Below are positions 1-7,620 of a stretch of 36,012 nt of DNA, one piece after another. The notes under the pieces were generated by a model. It worked only from the letters and a program-made list of their open reading frames with translations. It searched no databases and had not been told where the DNA came from. The stretch is from Flavobacteriaceae bacterium (GTDB lineage Bacteria > Bacteroidota > Bacteroidia > Flavobacteriales > Flavobacteriaceae). A program made the position numbers and the translations under genes. Numbering within the stretch: the first letter of the stretch is position 1; the number at the start of each line of letters is the position of its first letter. The stretch covers positions 1 to 36,012 of the forward strand of contig JAMJVX010000044.1 in NCBI GenBank assembly GCA_023558315.1, read 5' to 3'.

Positions 1-665
1 CTGAGGTAGTTTAGTTGGGTTAGAAAATCATTGAGTTCTGCCATTGTTTCTTCCCGTTTTAGTTCTATGGCTTGGGCAGAGATGTGGTATTTATCAAATA
101 GGTTGTTGTAGGCATTTACCAGTACTCGCTTTTCGGCATTGAGGTAGCGTTGCAGTTGGTCATTGATAATATCAAAGTGTTTTTTGAGGATTAAGCGTTT
201 ACATTCTTCCTTAGTAATTTGCCCACCTATAGCCGTGAGCAATACATCAATACTATCCAGTTTGTCCTGTATAATGGTGGTGTCTTTTACTCGTGCATTG
301 TAGTTGCGGGTTAGGGTTTTAAACTCTGCTTTTACATTGAGTACTTGTTGTAATAGTTCAGGGCGGTCGTTAGCTTTTTTGAGTTCTTTTTCAAAAGCGG
401 TTACTGACTTTTTTATCTTGTCGTAGTCAGCAGTATCTTTCAATTTGTCCTTAAAATCTGCTATTTGTGTTTGTATGCTGTAATCCCAGTCTGCTATTTC
501 ATCTTGGGCAGCTTTCAGTAGTTTTTCAAACTCCGCTTTTACGTATTTACTTCCGTACCGTTTTAGCTTCAGCTTTAGGTTGAGTTCATCCGTTTTTTCA
601 TTGTACTGGTCTTTACAGCTTTTTGTTTCTTTTTCGAGTTTTTTTATTTTTTTGTCTTGCTCATG
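1..665 (-). pseudogene. hsdM: C-terminal part of HsdM, cut off by an in-frame stop (runs off left edge)
   Basis: The frame of hsdM continues without interruption for about 220 codons beyond its TAA at 666-668, up to the window edge. The translated stretch is lysine/glutamate-rich and probably coiled-coil, and has the look of the conserved HsdM tail: RLILKKHFDIIN, then QRYLNAEKRVLVNAYNNLF, then a last segment ending in LTQLNYL. From memory of the family, large type I methyltransferase subunits of about 850-970 residues end like this, so the window edge lies close to the true end of the gene. There is no usable start after the stop: the ATG at 662-664 is in another frame and stops after six codons. 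Seen: an open frame and coding-like composition. Inferred: it was joined to the upstream part until one nonsense change. Whether it is still translated, by readthrough or reinitiation, cannot be told. Confidence 0.75.
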
Positions 666-2915
666 TTAGGGTTTAGCTGCTTCGGCATTTTGTTTTTCAT
701 CTACCCAATATGCGATTTCTGCTTTTAGCTGGCCCTTTGCCAGTTTAGGGGTTTGCTTTACTTCGCCATCTTCTTCATCGGGTTCGTATTCTACCAGATT
801 CAGAGCTTCTTCAACTGCTTCTTCCAACTGGCTTTCAAAATCAGATTGTTTAATTTCTATGGCTTCCAGCTCTTCTTTTTCACTTTTAAAGAAGGCTTCT
901 ATCAGATAATCATCTGCCAATAAATCTACATCCCAGCCATTTTGCATAATGGTTTTGAGGTCGTACTTAATATTATCCCACCAGTTTACAAAAATCCCTG
1001 CTACTTGATATTGGTCCAATATGCCTACAGGTACAAACTTTTCTTTTAAAGAGTTGAGTAACTCTTTTCTTACTCTTGGGAATTTATCGCCAGATAAATG
1101 TACATAGTTAGAAATGCCTTCGGCTACTATGTTGTCGTCCGCAGGTTCTGTTTCGTCCTCTATTTTAGAAGCCAAAGTTGAAAAATCTTCTTTCGCTTCT
1201 TGCCACCAATCGGCTAAGTGAATGCCCAGTTGCGTAAGTACTTCTTTTACATTACTGTCATTTTCTATAAGCTCCTTGATGGCAGACTTATCAGATACTG
1301 TAAAGTGTTTGTACTGGTTGTTATGAGCTTGAAACAACTGCATTCCATCATAATTGAACTTATGGGCTTGCACTTTTTGCACATTCTCAATTTCAGGAAT
1401 GGGAATACCACCCATTAAGTGGGCTTTTACATCTTCGGGTTCAGGCAGCGGTGTATTATCTACATACCTTCTGATGTTCAGTGTCCAATCGTTTTCTTCA
1501 ATGCTTATTTTCCCATCGTGTTGTTTGTAGACATCAATTAATTGAGAGTAATTTTTCTCTTCAATTTTGTTAGTAAACACATAGTCGATTTTCTCTATAT
1601 CTTCAGGTCGAAGTGTGTTCTGTTTTTTGCCCTCTGCATAATCTTTATCAGCATTGATAATAAAGACCTTGTTTTTAAGGTGGTCGGGTTTACTCTTGTT
1701 GAATACCATTATACAAGCAGGGATACCCGTACCGTAAAAGAGTTGTGGAGGCAAACTGATTACTGCTTCCAATACATCTGCTCTAAGTAGGTTTTCTCTA
1801 ATCTCTTTTTCCTTACCACCTCTAAACAATACTCCGTGAGGCATTACCACAACTACCATACCTGTGGACTTACAACTCGCCAACATATGCTGCACGAACA
1901 TTAAATCGCCCTTTTTGCCAGACTCGGGAGCAAAACCATAGGTAAATCTATTTTGGTATTGCATTGTCGCCTTGGTATAGTTCTGCGAGAACGGAGGATT
2001 GGCAATGACTCGGTCAAATTGGATCAATCGTCCACCGCTTTCATTTAATGGCGTATCTAAGGTGTCGCCAAACTCAATGTTGTATTTAGTTATGTTGTGC
2101 AGGATGATGTTCATCTTACAGATGGCCACTACTGTAGGGTCGCTTTCTTGACCAAACAGCTCCATATCTTCTGCATTTTGCCCATGTTCCTCAACGTATT
2201 GGTGTGATTGAATGAGCATACCACCCGAACCTACTGTAGGGTCGTAGATAGACATACCTGACTTAGGTTTCATTAACTGAACCAATAGCCGTACTACCTG
2301 ATTGGGTGTGTAGAACTGACCGCCTTTCTTACCACTTTCATCTGCGAAGTGTTTAAGTAGATACTCGTAGGCAGCTCCCAATAAATCTGGAAACTCAAAG
2401 TTTTCATTTACCAACTTAGGAAATTCATTGAAGTGGTCTATCATCTTTTTCAAGTCAGCATTCTTTACGATTTGCTTTCCATCTACCTCTTTGTTAAAAT
2501 TGATACGACCTTTGAAAATACCTGCTAAGGTATCGGAATTAGATTCTTCTACTGCATCCAATGCCTTGTTGAGCATTTGCCCAATATTGCTTTGTAAGTG
2601 TTTTATGGGTGGTTGTTGGTTGCCGTTTTCATCTGTGAAGCCTTCATTCCATCGAGCTCGCTTTGGCACAAAGAAGGTGTCTCCATAAGTGTCTTTATCC
2701 TTAAGGATTTCTGTTAAGGTTTTAGCATCCCAGTGGCTGTAAACCTTCTTAAGCTTTTCTCTTTTCTGGTCAAACACATCTGACATTCTTTTAAGGAATA
2801 GCATACCGAAGATGAACTCCTTGTATTCGGCAGCATCCATCTTTCCTCTAAGTATATCAGCAGCTTTCATTAGAAAGCTCTCCAGTTGTGATAATTTTAT
2901 TTTGTCTTTATTCAC
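666..2915 (-). CDS. hsdM: Type I restriction-modification methyltransferase subunit HsdM (truncated by premature TAA)
   Basis: N6-adenine DNA methyltransferase subunit of a type I restriction-modification enzyme; with HsdS it methylates the recognition site using S-adenosylmethionine. An N-terminal HsdM helical domain (about residues 7-180) is followed by the catalytic domain: FYTP at 201-204, the SAM-binding motif DPTVGSGGML at 225-234 (usually DPACGSGG) and the catalytic NPPF at 306-309. The start is GTG at 2913-2915, two bases after the stop of the regulator gene, so the two are probably translationally coupled. The product of 749 residues ends abruptly at a TAA. The same frame then continues for about 220 more family-like codons, so the protein lacks its C-terminal tail. 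The catalytic domain is complete, but assembly with HsdS or HsdR may be affected. HsdS and HsdR would lie beyond the left edge and are not seen. Confidence 0.9.
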   Translation of the reverse strand: MNKDKIKLSQLESFLMKAADILRGKMDAAEYKEFIFGMLFLKRMSDVFDQKREKLKKVYSHWDAKTLTEILKDKDTYGDTFFVPKRARWNEGFTDENGNQQPPIKHLQSNIGQMLNKALDAVEESNSDTLAGIFKGRINFNKEVDGKQIVKNADLKKMIDHFNEFPKLVNENFEFPDLLGAAYEYLLKHFADESGKKGGQFYTPNQVVRLLVQLMKPKSGMSIYDPTVGSGGMLIQSHQYVEEHGQNAEDMELFGQESDPTVVAICKMNIILHNITKYNIEFGDTLDTPLNESGGRLIQFDRVIANPPFSQNYTKATMQYQNRFTYGFAPESGKKGDLMFVQHMLASCKSTGMVVVVMPHGVLFRGGKEKEIRENLLRADVLEAVISLPPQLFYGTGIPACIMVFNKSKPDHLKNKVFIINADKDYAEGKKQNTLRPEDIEKIDYVFTNKIEEKNYSQLIDVYKQHDGKISIEENDWTLNIRRYVDNTPLPEPEDVKAHLMGGIPIPEIENVQKVQAHKFNYDGMQLFQAHNNQYKHFTVSDKSAIKELIENDSNVKEVLTQLGIHLADWWQEAKEDFSTLASKIEDETEPADDNIVAEGISNYVHLSGDKFPRVRKELLNSLKEKFVPVGILDQYQVAGIFVNWWDNIKYDLKTIMQNGWDVDLLADDYLIEAFFKSEKEELEAIEIKQSDFESQLEEAVEEALNLVEYEPDEEDGEVKQTPKLAKGQLKAEIAYWVDEKQNAEAAKP

Positions 2916-2917
2916 TC

Positions 2918-3223
2918 TTAATTCTTTTTACGATGTGAAATTTCTTTCTCAACCAATTTTAAGGCTTGGTCTGCCTGTTTTTCATTTTCTACCATATCAT
3001 ATACTTGGTCGTCTAACCATAGGGCTATGGTACTATCATGGTCGAGCTTAAAGATATTGACAAGCTGTAGCACTTGTTTTCTCTTTGCTCGTCTTTCGCC
3101 CCTTTCCATTTTGCTAAGTTGTGCAGTATCAATATCGAGTTGGGCTGCAAGGTGTCTTTGAAACATTTATTGCTCTTCTCTTTTGGTTCTGATAAGGTCT
3201 CCAAATTGGTTTATTGAACTCAC
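2918..3223 (-). pseudogene. XRE-family HTH regulator of the restriction locus, broken by in-frame TAA
   Basis: Small Cro/C1-type DNA-binding protein. The full frame starts at GTG 3221-3223, just downstream of a -7 element, and reads VSSINQFGDLIRTKREEQ, then TAA at 3167-3169, then an ATG-led 82-codon stretch starting MFQRHLAAQLDID and including the recognition-helix region TAQLSKMERGERRAKR. The first 18 codons encode helix 1 of the HTH fold, so the part after the stop has helix 2 onward but no helix 1. An ATG directly after the TAA could allow reinitiation of the short form (2918-3166). The gene ends two bases before hsdM. Its place ahead of hsdM suggests it controlled expression of the restriction operon. 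A regulator pseudogene is the simplest reading; a functional short protein or a sequencing error remain possible. Confidence 0.7.
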
Positions 3224-3242
3224 TTAATTTGACAAATAATGA

Positions 3243-3250
3243 CAAATGTA
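3243..3250 (-). promoter_or_regulatory. -7 promoter element for the XRE-hsdM operon
   Basis: TACATTTG on the minus strand matches the Bacteroidota -7 consensus TAnnTTTG. It lies 19 bases upstream of the GTG start at 3223, supporting that start instead of the ATG after the internal stop. No clear -33 element was found. Confidence 0.5.
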
Positions 3251-3284
3251 AAGAAAACAAGAGAATAATCTACTTTTTAATTAA

Positions 3285-3359
3285 TTAAAATCCTCGTTTC
3301 ACAATACAAAAATTCTCAAAGATATTTCCTAGTATCCCTTCTGTGATTTTTTCTATTTG
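3285..3359 (-). pseudogene. Remnant of an mnmE 3' end
   Basis: Read on the minus strand, this piece encodes QIEKITEGILGNIFENFC followed by IVKRGF and a stop. It matches the end of MnmE (ITTDEILGNIFANFCIGK), which sits intact 1.76 kb to the right. The C-terminal motif FCIGK has decayed to FCIVK. No other part of mnmE is present here. It lies between the restriction operon promoter and sulP, and includes the left copy of the direct repeat. It is probably the scar of a site-specific integration at the mnmE 3' end, or of a partial duplication. Confidence 0.7.
3302..3348. repeat. Left copy of direct repeat flanking sulP (att-like)
   Basis: Aligned base for base with 5062-5108 in the same orientation: 42 of 47 positions agree, and 33 of the first 34 agree with a single T/G difference. 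The two copies bracket a segment of about 1.76 kb carrying only sulP. Such repeats are the expected attL/attR products of a tyrosine recombinase using the mnmE 3' end, but no recombinase gene is in the window. Confidence 0.65.
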
Positions 3360-3413
3360 TAAAGAAGTGTGTACTCATAGTTATTTTCACTTTTTATAAG
3401 TCTTATTTTTTGT

Positions 3414-3421
3414 TACTTTTG
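3414..3421 (+). promoter_or_regulatory. -7 promoter element for sulP
   Basis: TACTTTTG matches TAnnTTTG and is followed by C. It lies 70 bases before the sulP ATG, giving a leader of roughly 60-65 bases, longer than for the other genes in this window. The leader contains a short open frame from 3434 that overlaps the sulP start. Confidence 0.5.
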
Positions 3422-3491
3422 CAACTTCAAAAAATGACAGGTTCAAATATAGCATATGATTTCATGGGTAGCCATTTTAAACTAAATAATT

Positions 3492-5021
3492 ATGAAAAAA
3501 TATTTAAACGTATTCAATTTTAAACAAAAAGTAGCGTATAAAACAGAAGTCTTATCAGGACTTACGGTTGCTTTAGCCCTTGTACCTGAGGCCGTTGCCT
3601 TTGCCTTAATTGCGGGCTTATCGCCATTGACAGGTCTTTATGCCGCATTTGTAATGGGCTTGGTAACTTCTATTTTTGGGGGTCGCCCTGGAATGATTTC
3701 AGGAGCAACGGGTGCCGTTGCCGTGGTTATTGCGTCCATAGCCATTTCTCACGGACCTGAATATGTGTTTGCTACGGTTGTTTTGGCTGGGATTATTCAA
3801 GTGTTGGCAGGGGTTTTGAAATTAGGAAAATTAATGCGATTAGTACCCCATCCTGTAATTTTTGGGTTCGTTAATGGTTTGGCGGTTATCATTTTTATGT
3901 CGCAACTCGACCTATTTAAAGACGCATCAGACAATTGGTTAACAGGTCAGTCGTTGTACATTATTTTGGGATTGGTCTTATTAACAATGCTTATTATTTG
4001 GGGATTACCAAAACTTACTAAAGCCCTTCCTGCATCATTAGTGGCTATTTTGACTGTGTTTGGAATTGTGGTCGGATTTGGAATTGATACGAAAACTGTG
4101 GGTGACATTGCGTCTATTCAAGGGGGTTTTCCGCCATTTCATATTCCAAGCGTGCCTTTTAGTATGGACACTTTAGCGTTGATTTTTCCTTATGCCGCAA
4201 TTATTGCAGGTGTTGGGTTGATTGAGAGTTTGTTAACGCTAAATATTGTTGATGAAATTACTGAAACTCGTGGAAGAGGGAACAAAGAAGCGGTTGCTCA
4301 AGGTGCCGCAAATATTTTGTCTGGTGTTTTCTCGGGAATGGGGGGTTGTGCAATGATAGGTCAAAGTCTTATTAATATTTCCAATGGTGCAAGAGCAAGA
4401 TTGTCTGGAATTGTAGCTGCTGTGGCACTTTTAGCCTTTGTCATGTTTGGCGCCGATTTGATTGAGCAATTACCCATGGCTGCGCTTACAGGTCTGATGA
4501 TTATGGTCTCTATAGGAACTTTTGAATGGGCGAGTTTAAAGATGTTTAATAAAATGCCTAAATCCGATGTTTTTGTGATGGTTGTTGTAACACTCGTTAC
4601 TGTTTTCTTACATAATTTGGCTTTGGCTGTTTTAATTGGTGTAATTATAGCTGCCTTGGTTTTTGCTTGGGATAATGCAAAACGTATTCGAGCAAGAAAG
4701 TCAGTGGATGAAAAAGGAATTAAGCATTATGAAATTTATGGTCCATTATTTTTTGGCTCTGTAACGGCTTTTAATGAAAAGTTTGATATACTAAACGACC
4801 CAGATGAAGTGATTATTGATTTTAAGGAAAGTCGTGTAGTAGATATGTCGGCAATAGAAGCGCTGAATAAAATTACAGAACGCTATTTAAAAGTTGGAAA
4901 AAAAGTCCATTTGCGTCATTTAAGTCCAGACTGTCAAAAGCTACTAAAGAATGCGGATAAAATCATTGATGTAAATGTAATAGAAGACCCAAATTATAAA
5001 GTGGTAGTCGATAAGGTTTAA
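3492..5021 (+). CDS. SulP family anion transporter with STAS domain
   Basis: Inner-membrane secondary transporter for an inorganic anion; sulfate and bicarbonate are the usual bacterial substrates and the sequence does not decide between them. The 509 residues begin with the SulP signature region (LTVALALVPEAVAFALIAGL and then GLYAAFVMGLV), followed by a series of hydrophobic helices to about residue 395. A cytoplasmic STAS domain follows from about 412 to the end, with the strand VIIDFKESRVVDMSAIEAL. Length and domain order are normal for bacterial SulP. It is a single-gene unit, convergent with mnmE (32 bases between stops), and flanked by the mnmE-end direct repeats. Its DNA looks richer in G+C than neighbouring core genes (29 of 60 bases at 3541-3600, against 15 of 60 at 19141-19200 in lpxB), which fits acquisition from elsewhere. 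Confidence 0.9.
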   Translation: MKKYLNVFNFKQKVAYKTEVLSGLTVALALVPEAVAFALIAGLSPLTGLYAAFVMGLVTSIFGGRPGMISGATGAVAVVIASIAISHGPEYVFATVVLAGIIQVLAGVLKLGKLMRLVPHPVIFGFVNGLAVIIFMSQLDLFKDASDNWLTGQSLYIILGLVLLTMLIIWGLPKLTKALPASLVAILTVFGIVVGFGIDTKTVGDIASIQGGFPPFHIPSVPFSMDTLALIFPYAAIIAGVGLIESLLTLNIVDEITETRGRGNKEAVAQGAANILSGVFSGMGGCAMIGQSLINISNGARARLSGIVAAVALLAFVMFGADLIEQLPMAALTGLMIMVSIGTFEWASLKMFNKMPKSDVFVMVVVTLVTVFLHNLALAVLIGVIIAALVFAWDNAKRIRARKSVDEKGIKHYEIYGPLFFGSVTAFNEKFDILNDPDEVIIDFKESRVVDMSAIEALNKITERYLKVGKKVHLRHLSPDCQKLLKNADKIIDVNVIEDPNYKVVVDKV

Positions 5022-5053
5022 TGTAAACTTTTTTTCTAAAGATTACACCCCCA

Positions 5054-6427
5054 TCACTTCCCAATACAAAAATTCGCAAAGATATTTCCTAGTATTTCGT
5101 CTGTGGTTATCTCTCCAGTGATTTCCCCTAAATGTGTGATTGATTGCCTAAGGTCAACGGCTAATAAATCGTTAGGGATATTTTGTTCAAATCCTTTTTC
5201 TACTTCTATTACGCTGTCTAACGCCTTTTTTAGCGCTTCAAAGTGGCGAATGTTGGTAATAATGCTTTGGTTTGGGTTTTCCACTGAAAAATGTGCTTTT
5301 AGCTTCGCCTTTAAGTCTTCTATTCCTTTGTTTTGAAGGGCGCTAATTTCTATACAATCTACCTCACAAAACGTAGTGGGAAGTGCCTCATTTTTCAAAT
5401 CAATTTTATTGAAAACTACCCAGAGTAGGGCATCTGTATTTTGCTCTTTAATTTTTTCTAAGTCTTCTTTAAACTTTTCTTTTTGCGTTTCAAATTGAGA
5501 AGCGTCTATGACGTACAGGACTACATTTGCGTTTAGGATTTTTTCAAAGGTTTTTTGTATCCCTATTTCTTCAATTTCATTAGTCGTTTTTCGTATCCCT
5601 GCCGTATCTATAAACCGAAATAAAAGCCCATCAATACTTATTTTATCCTCAATGCTATCGCGTGTCGTTCCTTCTATATTGCTTACTATCGCTTTGTCTT
5701 CTTGTAAAATAGTGTTGAGCAAAGTAGATTTTCCCGTATTAGGCATTCCTACAATTGCCGTTGCAATACCGTTTTTAATTACATTTCCAATCTCAAAGGA
5801 ATTAACAAGCGTCTTTAACTTGGTATGTAAGTTAGTTAGAAGGTTTTTAAATTCTTTTCTATTTGCAAATTCTACATCTTCTTCCGCAAAGTCTAATTCT
5901 AATTCTATCAACGAGGTGAAATTTAATAATTGCGCTCTGAGGGATTTTATCTCTTCCTTAAATCCTCCTTTCATCTGTTGAAGTGCTGTTTTATGGGCTA
6001 TTTCGTTTTCTGAGGCGATAAGGTCAGCGACTGCTTCTGCTTGGGTCAAATCCATTTTTTTATTTAAAAAGGCGCGCTGTGTAAACTCCCCAGCTTTTGC
6101 CAAGTCCACTCCTTTATTGATAAATAGGTTTACGATTTGCTGTTGGATATAGGAAGAGCCATGACACGAAATTTCTACGACATTTTCTCCAGTGTAAGAA
6201 TTGGGAGCTTTAAAGAGGGACACCAAAACCTCGTCAATAATTTTAGTATCGTCTTTCAAAAACCCTAAATGAATGGTGTGCGAAGGTTGGGAATCTAACT
6301 TTTTATTTTGCTTTGTCTCAAAAACAGCATCAACGATAGTAATGACCTTAGGCCCAGACAACCTGATTACAGCAATAGCACCTGCTCCTTCTGCTGTTGA
6401 GATAGCTATAATATCATTACTTGTCAC
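5054..6427 (-). CDS. mnmE: tRNA uridine-5-carboxymethylaminomethyl modification GTPase MnmE
   Basis: With MnmG (GidA), MnmE modifies the wobble uridine of certain tRNAs to 5-carboxymethylaminomethyluridine. All parts are visible in 457 residues: an N-terminal folate-binding domain, a helical domain, an inserted GTPase domain with P-loop GMPNTGKS (227-234), GTTRD (253-257), DTAG (274-277) and NKID (340-343), and the terminal FCIGK with the conserved cysteine. The start is GTG at 6425-6427; it overlaps the end of the upstream GNAT-like gene by 11 bases, so the two are probably coupled. The last 47 coding bases or so are repeated 1.76 kb downstream, on the far side of sulP. The 3' end of this gene is a known integration site elsewhere (Salmonella genomic island 1 uses trmE/thdF), so the neighbourhood is suspect as an integration hotspot. 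Confidence 0.97.
   Translation of the reverse strand: MTSNDIIAISTAEGAGAIAVIRLSGPKVITIVDAVFETKQNKKLDSQPSHTIHLGFLKDDTKIIDEVLVSLFKAPNSYTGENVVEISCHGSSYIQQQIVNLFINKGVDLAKAGEFTQRAFLNKKMDLTQAEAVADLIASENEIAHKTALQQMKGGFKEEIKSLRAQLLNFTSLIELELDFAEEDVEFANRKEFKNLLTNLHTKLKTLVNSFEIGNVIKNGIATAIVGMPNTGKSTLLNTILQEDKAIVSNIEGTTRDSIEDKISIDGLLFRFIDTAGIRKTTNEIEEIGIQKTFEKILNANVVLYVIDASQFETQKEKFKEDLEKIKEQNTDALLWVVFNKIDLKNEALPTTFCEVDCIEISALQNKGIEDLKAKLKAHFSVENPNQSIITNIRHFEALKKALDSVIEVEKGFEQNIPNDLLAVDLRQSITHLGEITGEITTDEILGNIFANFCIGK
5062..5108. repeat. Right copy of direct repeat, inside the mnmE 3' end (att-like)
   Basis: Covers the last coding bases of mnmE apart from its final few codons, and pairs with 3302-3348 (42 of 47 identical, same orientation). 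The differences gather at the end away from the gene's terminus (5096-5106); the terminal 34 bases differ at only one position, as expected if they include a recombination core. Confidence 0.65.
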
Positions 6428-7550
6428 TTAGTTCTTTTATGAAAGTGACTCTAGTTTTCAAATGCGTACTCATGTTGTCCCAAAGACTTATATTCGCTGT
6501 ATTTGATTCCTGTATTGGGTCTAATTCAAGATACGTAATACCGCGTTTGTTTAATTCAATGTTTGTCTCATGCATAATGATTGCGGGCACGCCTTTTTTG
6601 TGATATTCGGGGTCTATACCTATGATTCCTGCATTTGCTCTTTTGTTAAAATATTTTAATCTAAGAAAATGAAGCATGGAGAAAAGAGTGATTTTTCCTC
6701 TGGCTTTTTGTAAGGCTTTTTCAAAGGCTAATGTGCAAATGGAGAAGGCAATTATATTGTCGTTCTTATCTACAATTACCTTTAAGAGATTAGGGTCAAT
6801 TAAAGACAAACGTGTTTTTTTAATATATTCTATTTGTTCTTCGTTAAAGGGAATGAATTTTTTTATCTCTTTAAAAGATTTATTGAACAACTCTAGTATT
6901 CCATCCGCATATTTTAAAACATCTTTTTTAGTTTTTATACTAAGGGTTTTCAGCTCTGATCTTTCCTTTATTCTCGTACAAAGCAACGAATGTCTTTGGT
7001 ACGTTTTGTCTTTTTTAGTGGGAAGTTTCACTTCATATTCTATCCACTTTATATTTTCCTTCCAACCTAATTCCTTAAAATGTTGGGGATAATAGGAGTA
7101 GTTGTAATTAGTGCCGAACTTTGCAATTTTATCAAAACCCTTTGTTAACATTCCAAACCTGTCTAAATTTGAAAAGCCGAGTGGCCCTTCAATAGAATCC
7201 ATTTGATATTTTGCAGCGACTCCTTCTAAAGTTTCTATTATTTTTTTAGTAACTTCAATATCATCAATAACATCAAATTGGGTAAATCTCAAACGTTTTA
7301 CATTTTTTTTATTTACCTCAATCCAGTTAATAATTGCGATTACTGTTCCTACAATTTTTTTGTCTTTATACGCTAAATAATAATGAGTAGTGGTGTTTTT
7401 TTGAAAGGGATTTTTTTCTTTATCTAAGGTATTTAATTCTTGTTTGATAATGGGGGGCGTCCAATAAGGAGATTTTTTATATAACCCAAAAGGGAACTTT
7501 ACGAGTTTTAATAGGTCTTTTTCAGAAAAAACTTCTTTAATTTCAATCAT
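6417..7550 (-). CDS. GNAT-like N-acetyltransferase family protein
   Basis: A protein of 377 residues resembling a Bacteroidota family usually annotated as N-acetyltransferase; its substrate is unknown. The N-terminal half has a GNAT-like core (HYYLAYKDKKIVGTVIAIIN) and then the family landmark GPLGFSNLDRFGMLTKGFD followed by YNYSYYPQHFKELGWKE. The C-terminal half has a second acetyltransferase-like stretch (GIIGIDPEYHKKGVPAIIMH), where the family's acetyl-CoA loop would be. The start is placed at ATG 7548-7550. A longer frame from TTG 7557-7559 is rejected because that TTG forms the last three bases of the -7 element. The gene overlaps mnmE by 11 bases. Coupling to mnmE makes a link to RNA or translation thinkable, but nothing in the sequence shows it. 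Confidence 0.75.
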   Translation of the reverse strand: MIEIKEVFSEKDLLKLVKFPFGLYKKSPYWTPPIIKQELNTLDKEKNPFQKNTTTHYYLAYKDKKIVGTVIAIINWIEVNKKNVKRLRFTQFDVIDDIEVTKKIIETLEGVAAKYQMDSIEGPLGFSNLDRFGMLTKGFDKIAKFGTNYNYSYYPQHFKELGWKENIKWIEYEVKLPTKKDKTYQRHSLLCTRIKERSELKTLSIKTKKDVLKYADGILELFNKSFKEIKKFIPFNEEQIEYIKKTRLSLIDPNLLKVIVDKNDNIIAFSICTLAFEKALQKARGKITLFSMLHFLRLKYFNKRANAGIIGIDPEYHKKGVPAIIMHETNIELNKRGITYLELDPIQESNTANISLWDNMSTHLKTRVTFIKELSDK

Positions 7551-7556
7551 AGTGAG

Positions 7557-7564
7557 CAAAAATA
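7557..7564 (-). promoter_or_regulatory. -7 promoter element for GNAT-mnmE unit
   Basis: TATTTTTG on the minus strand, with its last base only seven bases before the A of ATG 7550. Transcription would begin at or a very few bases before the start codon, giving a leaderless or nearly leaderless message. Confidence 0.55.
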
Positions 7565-7590
7565 AAACATTATTTATTATTTGACCTAAT

Positions 7591-7616
7591 CCTATTGTTT
7601 ATATATAAGTAATAGG
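7591..7616 (-). terminator. Possible hairpin after the 405-residue secreted protein gene
   Basis: CCTATT (7591-7596) pairs with AATAGG (7611-7616), and the loop contains the palindrome TTATATATAA. It lies 4 bases after the stop at 7621 and before the promoter of the next minus-strand gene, the right place for a terminator. It is A+T-rich and has no clear U-tract, so the call is weak. Confidence 0.25.
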
Positions 7617-7620
7617 GGAG

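Noticed and set aside
643-664. ATG at 662-664 just after the hsdM stop as start of a new gene.
   Set aside because: It is out of frame with the downstream HsdM-like sequence and stops after six codons.
666-3169. TAA read as a sense codon (altered genetic code) to explain both in-frame stops.
   Set aside because: TAA ends most other genes in the window at natural family lengths, including glnN, surE and lpxB, so the code is standard.
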